Under the pieces are notes generated by a model. That model made no database searches. It was given only the letters and a program-made list of their open reading frames with translations, and was not told the origin of the DNA. From positions 1 through 11,452 of the forward strand of contig JAEOUL010000272.1 of NCBI GenBank assembly GCA_016839345.1: a DNA stretch of 11,452 nucleotides, written 5' to 3'. The translations under genes were made by a program, and so were the position numbers. This stretch comes from Candidatus Thorarchaeota archaeon. GTDB lineage: Archaea > Asgardarchaeota > Thorarchaeia > Thorarchaeales > Thorarchaeaceae. Positions 1 to 4,852 of this stretch are shown here, piece after piece; position 1 is the stretch's first letter, and every line of letters begins with the position of its first letter.

Positions 1-1
1 A

Positions 2-49
2 AGTATAATCCACACTTTTCCCCCTTCTAAGGTAGTGGGAGGTTGAATA
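2..49 (+). promoter_or_regulatory. Probable promoter and ribosome binding site of the ketopantoate reductase gene
   Basis: A TATA-like AGTATAATC lies at 2-10, about 40 nt before the start codon, so transcription would begin near 28-35. GGGAGGT at 37-43 is a strong Shine-Dalgarno match, six bases before the GTG at 50. A pyrimidine run at 15-27 separates the two. The ribosome binding site is clear; the TATA assignment rests on position and composition only. Confidence 0.5.
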
Positions 50-1051
50 GTGAAAGCCGTAGTGAATGGAGCTGGAGCCGTAGGAAGTCTTCTAGGTGCT
101 ACTCTTCATAGAGCAGGTCATGATGTTATTCTTGTTGCGCGGCAAAACCATGTTGACATGATTCGAGAACATGGTCTAAAGGTTAAAGGGCTTGAAGACT
201 TCACAATTAAAATCAATGCGACAACAGATTCATCCTGTGTTGAAGGAGCTGATGTTGTTTTTCTCACAGTCAAGACGCAAGACACAACACTAGCAGTCGA
301 AGAATTCTCTCCTCACCTTGGAAAGTCAACTCCAGTTGTTTCATTACAGAATGGAATCAGGAATCCCATGTTAATATCAGAGGTTATTGGATCGAAGAGA
401 GTGATTCCTGGTGTCGTTCGATTTACTGCAAGTTATCTAAAACCAGGAGAGATAGAATACACTCGCAAGGGCAATTGCATAATTGGGGAACTGGATGGAA
501 AGGAAACAGAGCGGATAAAGAGCCTCTGCGACTACATGTCCTCTGGAATACCGACCGAAATTTCCACTAATATTGAGAGTGATCTCTGGGCGAAATTAGT
601 TTTGAACCTCATGAATTTGCCTCTTGCTCTCACAGGGTCTGGATTTCCAAAAAGTTTGAAGAATAAACACTTGAGACAAATTCTCGTTGCTAGCTGGGAT
701 GAAGGTCGAAATGTGGTCAAAGAATCCGGGATTGAACCAAACTATCAAGTTCTTGACCAGTTGATGGCAGTCTTTAGTAATGATGCTTTCTTTGAATCCT
801 GGATGAAGCAAGAAAGAGATAGCCTTGACTTTATCTCCTCTACAAATCAATCATTACTCCGTGGTACTCCAAGTGAGGAAGAATTCTTGACTGGTGAAAT
901 TTTGAGTTTAGGAGAAAAACACGGCTTAGCTACACCTGTGAGCTCTCTCTTAATGCAGAAACTTCAGAACATGATACACAGTGGAAACATTGAACCTATT
1001 TCACCTGAAACTCTATGGAATTCAATAGATGACGTCAAATCATCTGTCTAA
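50..1051 (+). CDS. panE: 2-dehydropantoate 2-reductase (ketopantoate reductase)
   Basis: Predicted cytosolic enzyme that reduces ketopantoate to pantoate with NAD(P)H on the way to coenzyme A. The 333-residue product opens with a Rossmann nucleotide-binding stretch (NGAGAVGS, residues 6-13, after the first strand). VKTQDT at 74-79 and QNGI at 100-103 match the ApbA/PanE N-terminal domain. The C-terminal helical domain has LWAKLVLN at 179-186, where Lys182 sits at the position of the family's catalytic lysine, and a conserved-looking SSTNQSLLRG segment near 263-272. In the family the following acidic motif is often TEID; here it reads SEEE. The GTG start is chosen because GGGAGGT precedes it by six bases and the Rossmann fold begins at once. 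Somewhat longer than the usual ~300 residues. It converges on the small membrane gene downstream with a 14-bp gap. A paralogous reductase acting on another 2-keto acid cannot be excluded. Confidence 0.88.
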   Translation: MKAVVNGAGAVGSLLGATLHRAGHDVILVARQNHVDMIREHGLKVKGLEDFTIKINATTDSSCVEGADVVFLTVKTQDTTLAVEEFSPHLGKSTPVVSLQNGIRNPMLISEVIGSKRVIPGVVRFTASYLKPGEIEYTRKGNCIIGELDGKETERIKSLCDYMSSGIPTEISTNIESDLWAKLVLNLMNLPLALTGSGFPKSLKNKHLRQILVASWDEGRNVVKESGIEPNYQVLDQLMAVFSNDAFFESWMKQERDSLDFISSTNQSLLRGTPSEEEFLTGEILSLGEKHGLATPVSSLLMQKLQNMIHSGNIEPISPETLWNSIDDVKSSV

Positions 1052-1064
1052 GTCCTGACTCCTT

Positions 1065-1087
1065 CTCAAATCTCGCCCTCCGCACCA
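1065..1087 (+). repeat. tRNA 3'-end-like direct repeat, copy 1
   Basis: Bases 1069-1087 (AATCTCGCCCTCCGCACCA) recur exactly at 1569-1587. Read as the end of a tRNA gene, 1065-1071 is a seven-base T-loop (CTCAAAT), 1072-1076 the 3' strand of the T-stem, 1077-1083 the 3' strand of a seven-base acceptor stem (CCTCCGC), 1084 the discriminator A and 1085-1087 CCA. No matching GCGAG or GCGGAGG 5' strands lie upstream, which is panE coding sequence, so this is a fragment and not a tRNA. On the minus strand it supplies the last codons and the stop of the small membrane protein gene. Best explained as one side of an attachment-site duplication. Confidence 0.6.
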
Positions 1088-1491
1088 TCTTCTTCTCTGA
1101 TAGTTGTAGTTTTCCTGATTCGGGAATCTGGATGAAGAGTGGCAATTAGAATCAAGATCAATCCCACAAGTATTATGAGAAATCCCAATTCGAAACTTGT
1201 CGAGTTGAAACCAAACCAAGCGCCTATGAGGAACAATATAGAACCAATCCCATTCAATCTCTTTGCACTTGATGACCATTCAGGAGTTTCACTTGGTATT
1301 GCTCTGTATCCGAAATATATCAAGAAAACAAAGAACAAGCCAAATACAAGTATAGTAAGATCCTTTAGCTCGCTAATTCTGATATTGATTGTTGAAACCA
1401 TGAGAAGTAATAATATGCCTACAAACAATTCAGCGAGAGCTACTAATTCTGTCGATAATTCCTTGTCAGATTCCTGATTGTTGTCTTTCAA
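1066..1491 (-). CDS. Small four-helix membrane protein of unknown function
   Basis: I do not recognise the family. The 141-residue product has a charged N-terminus (1-17), then four hydrophobic segments at about 18-37, 44-63, 82-98 and 100-119, and a charged tail (121-141) rich in Arg, Glu and Asp. There is no cleavable signal peptide pattern and no obvious catalytic motif, so a small integral membrane protein with short loops is all that can be said. The start is TTG at 1491: GAGGGT lies six bases upstream (1498-1503), and no ATG occurs until inside the first helix. The last six residues (GAEGEI) and most of the TGA context come from tRNA-like repeat copy 1, so the C-terminus was probably set by the event that made the repeats. 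It has its own likely promoter and lies between panE (convergent) and the lrp-like gene. Confidence 0.6.
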   Translation of the reverse strand: MKDNNQESDKELSTELVALAELFVGILLLLMVSTINIRISELKDLTILVFGLFFVFLIYFGYRAIPSETPEWSSSAKRLNGIGSILFLIGAWFGFNSTSFELGFLIILVGLILILIATLHPDSRIRKTTTIREEDGAEGEI

Positions 1492-1539
1492 TCAATACCC
1501 TCTAATAATTATTCCATTTCTTCAAGACCTAGATAAGCA

Positions 1540-1550
1540 CTTTTATTCAA
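1540..1550 (-). promoter_or_regulatory. Probable TATA box of the small membrane protein gene
   Basis: On the minus strand this reads TTGAATAAAAG, a plausible archaeal TATA element. Transcription would begin about 25 bases downstream, near 1520, giving a leader of roughly 28 bases that contains the GAGGGT site before the TTG start. It lies inside the repeat-bounded block, so the block would carry its own promoter. Assigned from position and composition only. Confidence 0.35.
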
Positions 1551-1564
1551 TGATTACTGATATT

Positions 1565-1587
1565 TTCGAATCTCGCCCTCCGCACCA
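1565..1587 (+). repeat. tRNA 3'-end-like direct repeat, copy 2
   Basis: The T-loop is the canonical TTCGAAT (1565-1571), followed by CTCGC (T-stem 3' strand), CCTCCGC (acceptor 3' strand), A1584 and CCA 1585-1587. Every element has exactly the length expected of a tRNA. Compared with copy 1 the 25-bp alignment 1563-1587 / 1063-1087 has two differences, both in the T-loop, and one is the purine position that varies naturally (TTCRAAT). The offset is exactly 500 bp in the same orientation. Upstream bases 1501-1564 contain no 5' half of a tRNA. A leucine-type tRNA would fit the A73 discriminator, but the anticodon half is absent, so identity is unknown. Confidence 0.65.
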
Positions 1588-1618
1588 CTCTATTGTAATA
1601 GCATATTCGAATGAGATA

Positions 1619-2059
1619 CTACCCATCTTGAGGAAGAATGAACATAGTTTCTATCCGTTCAACACCATTTAATTTCTCAAGTTCACCAGTGATGAATTTG
1701 GTAAGTTCAGTGATGTTTCTTGCTCGAGCTGTGCAGATGAAACTAGCTGGTCCAGATGTACGTAAAACCTCACTGATTTCTTCATATCCTTTAAGCGCGA
1801 TGCTTAGTCTATCTGCTTCACTTGGTTTTGAAGTAATTAGTATAACAACTTGAATCTCATATCCGAGTTTTCGATAATCGATATCAAGAGTGTACCTCTT
1901 GACAACACCCAAATCAACAAGGCGTTCCATTCTATTACGAATCGAACTTGGACTCATCTTGACTACAGCTGCAATCTCTCTGAGAGAAATCCGTGCATTC
2001 TCTGTGAGCATCTGTATGATCTTTCGGTCGCTCTCATCAATACTCTCTATAGTCCCCAT
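1619..2059 (-). CDS. Lrp/AsnC-family transcriptional regulator
   Basis: DNA-binding regulator with the standard two-domain plan. Numbering from the ATG at 2059 (146 residues), the N-terminal winged helix-turn-helix spans about 6-57 (IDESDRKIIQML, then ISLREIAAVVKMSPSSIRNR, the recognition helix), followed by a linker strand (VKRYTLDIDYRKLGYEIQ). The C-terminal RAM (ligand-binding and oligomerisation) domain runs from about 68 to 142. An upstream in-frame ATG at 2068 would add three residues (MFY) and cannot be excluded, but the usual family N-terminus and an AAGGGA eight or nine bases upstream favour 2059. The gene directly follows aIF5A on the same strand, and an inverted repeat fills the junction, suggesting autoregulation or a control hairpin. 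The ligand, probably an amino acid, is not predictable. Confidence 0.85.
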   Translation of the reverse strand: MGTIESIDESDRKIIQMLTENARISLREIAAVVKMSPSSIRNRMERLVDLGVVKRYTLDIDYRKLGYEIQVVILITSKPSEADRLSIALKGYEEISEVLRTSGPASFICTARARNITELTKFITGELEKLNGVERIETMFILPQDG

Positions 2060-2060
2060 G

Positions 2061-2087
2061 TAGAACATCCCTTGTCAGTATGTTCTA
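2061..2087 (-). promoter_or_regulatory. Perfect 8+8 bp inverted repeat at the aIF5A/lrp junction
   Basis: TAGAACAT (2061-2068) and ATGTTCTA (2080-2087) are exact reverse complements separated by 11 bases. On the minus strand the left arm begins with the UAG stop codon of aIF5A and the right arm ends one base before the preferred ATG of the Lrp-like gene (2059). It could be an operator for the regulator itself, which binds palindromic sites as dimers, or an RNA hairpin with an 11-base loop that carries the AAGGG ribosome binding site. Symmetry and placement are seen; function is inferred. Confidence 0.5.
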
Positions 2088-2486
2088 GGAGGTCTTTACT
2101 CTGGTAATGACTTTCTGGCCCATGACATCCCAGACTTCTACTGCCACATTCAAATCGATCTTCGAGGCAATTTCCTCATCAGCTGGCTTTGGAACTTCAT
2201 ATGTTTCATATGTTTCACTGTCCATGAGACTGTAACTCTCTCCCATGTCAGTGATGACTGTGGCACTTCTCTTGTCAATGAGAGGGACATCAACCATCCG
2301 GTCTGCAGGCATGATGACATTCCGTTTTCGATTGTCAAAGAAGCCAATGGCAACTATGTTTGCCTTGGCAGCGCCGTGCTTTCCAGGCTTTGATTTTTCT
2401 ATTGATACGACTCTACACGGTTCTCCTTCTATTAGGAAGTAACTTCCAGGTTTCAGGGTTTTAGCCTCAGACTTCTTAATGCTCAC
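2085..2486 (-). CDS. eif5A: Translation initiation factor 5A (aIF5A)
   Basis: Archaeal counterpart of eIF5A/EF-P, which helps the ribosome make peptide bonds in difficult sequences such as polyproline. The 133-residue protein has the N-terminal SH3-like domain with the loop SKPGKHGAAK (residues 32-41). Lys36 in PGKHG is the residue that becomes hypusine, or deoxyhypusine, in this family. The C-terminal half (about 70-133) is the OB-fold domain with the typical SLMDSETYETYEVP segment. Length is normal. The start is GTG at 2486: GGTGAT lies five bases upstream (2492-2497), and the only nearby ATG (2493) is followed at once by a stop codon. It is transcribed leftward from the divergent promoter region shared with nadK and probably runs into the Lrp-like gene. 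No hypusine-forming enzyme gene is in the window. Confidence 0.96.
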   Translation of the reverse strand: MSIKKSEAKTLKPGSYFLIEGEPCRVVSIEKSKPGKHGAAKANIVAIGFFDNRKRNVIMPADRMVDVPLIDKRSATVITDMGESYSLMDSETYETYEVPKPADEEIASKIDLNVAVEVWDVMGQKVITRVKTS

Positions 2487-2540
2487 TCTACATCACCAAT
2501 TTAGTCTTACAGACCTGTGTTGGTCCACACCTTTGGTTTC

Positions 2541-2555
2541 ATCTATATATATTTG
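2541..2555. promoter_or_regulatory. Near-symmetric TATA element between divergent aIF5A and nadK genes
   Basis: The run CTATATATATTTG at 2543-2555 reads as a TATA box on both strands. Leftward it would start transcription near 2520, giving aIF5A a leader of about 35 bases with its GGTGAT site. Rightward it would start near 2575-2580, giving nadK a leader of about 55 bases. A second TATA-like TTGTAAAAG at 2588-2596 could serve nadK with a very short leader, so which one nadK uses is open. Confidence 0.45.
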
Positions 2556-2578
2556 GGTGCACTACAGTTTTCTGTCCC

Positions 2579-2591
2579 TACAATAATTGTA
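2579..2591. promoter_or_regulatory. 13-bp palindrome upstream of nadK, candidate operator
   Basis: TACAATAATTGTA is perfectly symmetric around a single central base. It lies where the nadK transcript would start if the TATA at 2543-2555 is used, and it overlaps the alternative TATA-like stretch at 2588-2596. A dimeric repressor bound here would block either promoter. The symmetry is certain; the binding protein and function are unknown. Confidence 0.35.
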
Positions 2592-2631
2592 AAAGGGCGC
2601 AGATATAGGCCAACCATGAGAGTGTTCGATT

Positions 2632-3501
2632 GTGATTGAAGAGAACCCTCAGATTCTGACTGATAAGAAAGCAGTGGGACTTGTCTGTAGACCAGAACGT
2701 CCTGAGATTGAACAGATTGCTAATCACGTCGCTGAGTTTCTTCTTTCAAACAAACTAAATGTGCAAGTGGATCCCGGGTCTTGTAACGTAGTTAATGACA
2801 AAGTTCAACCCACACAAATTGAAGAGATGGATGTTGACTTTGTCGTGACAATTGGAGGTGACGGAACTATTCTTTATACTCTCTCAACATTGAAGGACCG
2901 TGAAACACCCCTCTTCTGCGTTAACCGTGGTTTTGTCGGATTCCTTACGGAGAGTGATTCGGAATCTGCGATATCATCTCTGGAGAAGGTATTGGAAGGA
3001 GAATGTGTAATTGAGCATAATGTGAACATCAGCTCCGGCGTGGGTGATAGAGTGTTCGAGGATGCTCTGAATGAGGTCTATGTTGTATCTAGAATTCCTG
3101 GTCGATTGCTTACTTTCCAAGTGTTTCTTGATGGCGTTCAGGTTGACTATGGTCGAGCCGATGGTGCAATGCTCGCAACTCCTGTTGGCTCATCAGCTTA
3201 TGCTCTCGCCGCTGGTGGGTCTATCCTAGCACCTAATGTCAATGGTCTAATCTTTGTTCCCGTATGTCCTCCGAGGTTTGAACTGAAGTCGATTGTGATT
3301 CCTGATACATCCACACTAGAACTTGAGTTGGTCAAACCTGGAGCCTCTGGGTTGGCAATTATTGATGGTCAGACTCGGTGGGAAGTTGAACCTCTTGAAA
3401 CTGTTTGGATGAAGAAATCTGAAGTTGTTTCGAAATTCATTCGATTGTATGACAATTACTATGATCGACTCAATACCCGGCTTGTACCAAGGACTCTCTA
3501 G
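2632..3501 (+). CDS. nadK: NAD kinase (ATP/polyphosphate-dependent NAD+ phosphorylation)
   Basis: Makes NADP+ by phosphorylating NAD+. The 289-residue protein has the family hallmarks: TIGGDGT (73-79) holding the phosphate-binding GGDG with its catalytic aspartate, VNRGFVGFLTE (97-107), DALNEV (144-149) and GRADGAMLATPVGSSAYALAAGG (174-196), which binds NAD. VPVCPPRF (209-216) stands where many relatives have VPICPHSL, so the histidine usual there is missing; this may be normal for the subgroup. Length is typical. GTG at 2632 is the start because the frame is closed by TGA at 2617 and no other candidate precedes the conserved region; its ribosome binding site is weak. The nob1 ATG begins eight bases after the stop, with its binding site overlapping that stop, so the two are translationally coupled. 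Confidence 0.93.
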   Translation: MIEENPQILTDKKAVGLVCRPERPEIEQIANHVAEFLLSNKLNVQVDPGSCNVVNDKVQPTQIEEMDVDFVVTIGGDGTILYTLSTLKDRETPLFCVNRGFVGFLTESDSESAISSLEKVLEGECVIEHNVNISSGVGDRVFEDALNEVYVVSRIPGRLLTFQVFLDGVQVDYGRADGAMLATPVGSSAYALAAGGSILAPNVNGLIFVPVCPPRFELKSIVIPDTSTLELELVKPGASGLAIIDGQTRWEVEPLETVWMKKSEVVSKFIRLYDNYYDRLNTRLVPRTL

Positions 3502-3509
3502 GTGATGTG

Positions 3510-4025
3510 ATGCCCCAAATCTATGTTCTAGACACTGGAGTCTTGGTTTCAACCTGGACGGACAAAAAATTGGATTCTACTTTTACCACAACTCCAAGTA
3601 TCATTGAAGAAATTCGTAATCGTTTGAGTCGTTTTCGTGCAGAAACTCTGTTTCTTTTGGAAAAGATGGATGAACGCACGCCAAATGAAGAATTTGTTAG
3701 ACAAGTGGAATCTGCTGCAGTTTCAGCAGGTGACAAACTTGAATTGTCTCAGAATGACATCGAGTTAATTGCACTCGCTTTGACAATATCTGGTGAGGGT
3801 TCCGATGTTACTCTTGTTTCAACGGACTTTGCAGTCCTTAACACTGCAAGTCATCTTGGTATCAGGATATTGGATCCAAACAAGAAGTTTAGACAAAGGA
3901 TAACTTGGATAATGAAATGTCCTGCTTGCAATTATAAATCGCAGACCCCAACGCGCGAAACTGAGTGTCCTGTTTGTGGAACAGAAATGCGGAGATCTCC
4001 CTCAAAGAAGCGCAATATTCAATGA
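3510..4025 (+). CDS. nob1: Nob1-like rRNA maturation endonuclease (PIN domain plus zinc ribbon)
   Basis: Archaeal Nob1 cuts the 3' end of pre-16S rRNA late in small-subunit assembly. The 171-residue product has an N-terminal PIN domain (about 4-125) with acidic residues at the expected places: Asp8 in YVLDTG, Glu33/Glu34 in SIIEEI, Asp83 in QNDIELIALA and Asp106 in STDFAVLN. A zinc ribbon with Cys137, Cys140, Cys153 and Cys156 (CPAC...CPVC) follows, then a basic tail (RRSPSKKR). This order and length match archaeal Nob1. The ATG at 3510 is preferred: GGTGAT at 3501-3506 overlaps the nadK stop and is three bases away, whereas the GTG at 3507 would touch that site directly. Asp9 of many Nob1 proteins (LDAS) is Thr here (LDTG). 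Co-transcribed with nadK. Confidence 0.9.
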   Translation: MPQIYVLDTGVLVSTWTDKKLDSTFTTTPSIIEEIRNRLSRFRAETLFLLEKMDERTPNEEFVRQVESAAVSAGDKLELSQNDIELIALALTISGEGSDVTLVSTDFAVLNTASHLGIRILDPNKKFRQRITWIMKCPACNYKSQTPTRETECPVCGTEMRRSPSKKRNIQ

Positions 4026-4044
4026 ATCTGGTAATACTCCGGTC

Positions 4045-4057
4045 TTACATGATGTAA
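4045..4057. promoter_or_regulatory. 13-bp palindrome over a TATA-like element, candidate operator
   Basis: TTACATGATGTAA is perfectly symmetric around one central base and runs into TGTAATATGG, a TATA-like stretch at 4054-4063. From there transcription would begin near 4082, just before the GGAGAG ribosome binding site of the 89-residue gene. A palindrome over the promoter is a common repressor arrangement. It differs in sequence from the nadK palindrome. Confidence 0.35.
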
Positions 4058-4099
4058 TATGGCTACTTTAGGAGTGTGAGAGTTGGAGAGATGTCTTGA

Positions 4100-4369
4100 T
4101 TGACAGACGAACCCAGATTAACTATACAACGAGACCTTGACGACATCAAGCTCCAAGTCCGAAAAGAGCTGGATACAATTCGAGATCTCATGGATTCTTT
4201 TGGCTATCGTAATCCTAGTGCTAATTGGACTGCGCCTTTTCAGATACATCGATTAAGGAGGGCACTGAGGATTCACTACCTTGCGATGAAAATAAGAGAC
4301 TCAACGCCTCAGAGTCCTAGCGCCATGGTTCTATCTTGGGATCTTGGAAAAAAACATGATCTGCCATGA
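4100..4369 (+). CDS. Conserved-looking small protein of unknown function (89 aa)
   Basis: Not recognised. The predicted soluble protein has a charged, amphipathic helix at about 8-34 (heptad-like spacing of Leu, Ile and Val among Asp, Glu, Lys), an aromatic turn (FGYRNPSANWTAPF, 34-47) and a strongly basic helix (HRLRRALRIHYLAMKIRD, 50-67), then a loose tail. The basic helix could bind nucleic acid or an acidic partner, but nothing more can be claimed. The start is TTG at 4100, because the frame is closed by TGA at 4097 and GGAGAG at 4085-4090 is well placed. It follows nob1 by 74 bases with its own candidate promoter, and its TGA is directly adjacent to the stop of the convergent YjbQ-family gene. 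Coding is likely given the start signals and compact packing, but the function is open. Confidence 0.6.
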   Translation: MTDEPRLTIQRDLDDIKLQVRKELDTIRDLMDSFGYRNPSANWTAPFQIHRLRRALRIHYLAMKIRDSTPQSPSAMVLSWDLGKKHDLP

Positions 4370-4789
4370 TCACTCGCCGATAATAAGAACTTCCAGCTTT
4401 CTACTTCTTGGTTTATTATCAAAGTCAACGAAAGTAATTTGCTGCCAAGTTCCTAAAGTCAATTTTCCGTTGACAAAAGGAACAGTCAAACTTGGTCCCA
4501 GAATAGATGCTCTAACATGAGAGTGACCATTTCCATCTCGCCATCTGAGATGGTGTTCATAAACTGCGTCTTTTGGCGCAAGCCTCTCCATTGCTTCAGG
4601 AAAATCCTTGAGAAGTCCATCTTCATATTCAATAGTAGTAATCGACCCTGTAGAGCCTGTGCAGAAGACTGTACAAATCCCAGTCTTCAATCCGCTCTGA
4701 CTAACAGATTTTGTTATTTCACGAGTGATGTCAATCATATCACAATCACCTCTGGTTTCAAATGCAATGGTTTCATTATATGTGCTCAA
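4370..4789 (-). CDS. YjbQ/UPF0047 family protein
   Basis: A 139-residue member of the YjbQ family, often annotated as a secondary thiamine-phosphate synthase because a homologue can replace ThiE weakly; its true physiological role is not settled. The family pattern is complete: CTGSTGSITTIE (43-54), YEHH (77-80), then W83, DGNGHSHVRAS (85-95) with its paired histidines, LGTWQQ (112-117) and the DFDNKPRSR segment (122-130). Family members form trimers with these histidines near a metal or phosphate site. The start is TTG at 4789, because GGTGAT lies exactly five bases before it (4795-4800), the same arrangement as at aIF5A. It follows the TPR-like gene by 63 bases on the same strand and may also have its own TATA-like box (GACATAAAAC, near 4831-4842). 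Confidence 0.88.
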   Translation of the reverse strand: MSTYNETIAFETRGDCDMIDITREITKSVSQSGLKTGICTVFCTGSTGSITTIEYEDGLLKDFPEAMERLAPKDAVYEHHLRWRDGNGHSHVRASILGPSLTVPFVNGKLTLGTWQQITFVDFDNKPRSRKLEVLIIGE

Positions 4790-4829
4790 TTAAAATCACC
4801 AACACTGTAATGTTCAACAAGACTCTCTT

Positions 4830-4842
4830 CTGTTTTATGTCA
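4830..4842 (-). promoter_or_regulatory. Possible TATA box of the YjbQ-family gene
   Basis: On the minus strand the sequence GACATAAAAC just after the stop of the TPR-like gene resembles a TATA element. Transcription would start near 4810, about 20 bases before the TTG start and just upstream of its GGTGAT site. Read-through from the TPR-like gene is equally possible. Confidence 0.3.
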
Positions 4843-4852
4843 GTTGACCTTA

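Larger units (their letters stand above)
1065..1587. mobile_element. Candidate mini-cassette or element remnant between tRNA-end repeats
   Basis: Two direct repeats resembling a tRNA 3' end bound a block that holds one complete transcription unit: a TATA-like box at 1540-1550, a ribosome binding site at 1498-1503 and a membrane-protein gene read leftward. Direct duplication of a tRNA 3' end is the usual footprint of tyrosine-integrase elements, and is also known for some casposons. There is no integrase, transposase or inverted terminal repeat inside, and neither repeat belongs to an intact tRNA. If the reading is right, this is a decayed or non-autonomous unit mobilised in trans. The interior looks more AT-rich than the flanking genes (one line hand-counted at about 35% G+C). 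An unrelated duplication is possible. Confidence 0.35.

Noticed and set aside
1139..1477. Plus-strand reading frame opposite the small membrane protein
   Set aside because: It lacks a ribosome binding site, and its composition is that of the complement of hydrophobic codons; the minus frame has four clear membrane helices and a GAGGGT site.
1501..1587. A complete tRNA gene ending at 1587
   Set aside because: Only the T-loop onward is present. The needed 5' strands GCGAG and GCGGAGG and any D-arm or anticodon arm are missing.
1478..1672. Plus-strand 64-codon frame across the repeat
   Set aside because: No start signal, and it overlaps the end of the Lrp-like gene; no recognisable sequence.
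2196..2216. Tandem TTCATATGT repeat
   Set aside because: It is inside aIF5A and encodes the ETYETYE stretch, which resembles the normal family sequence.
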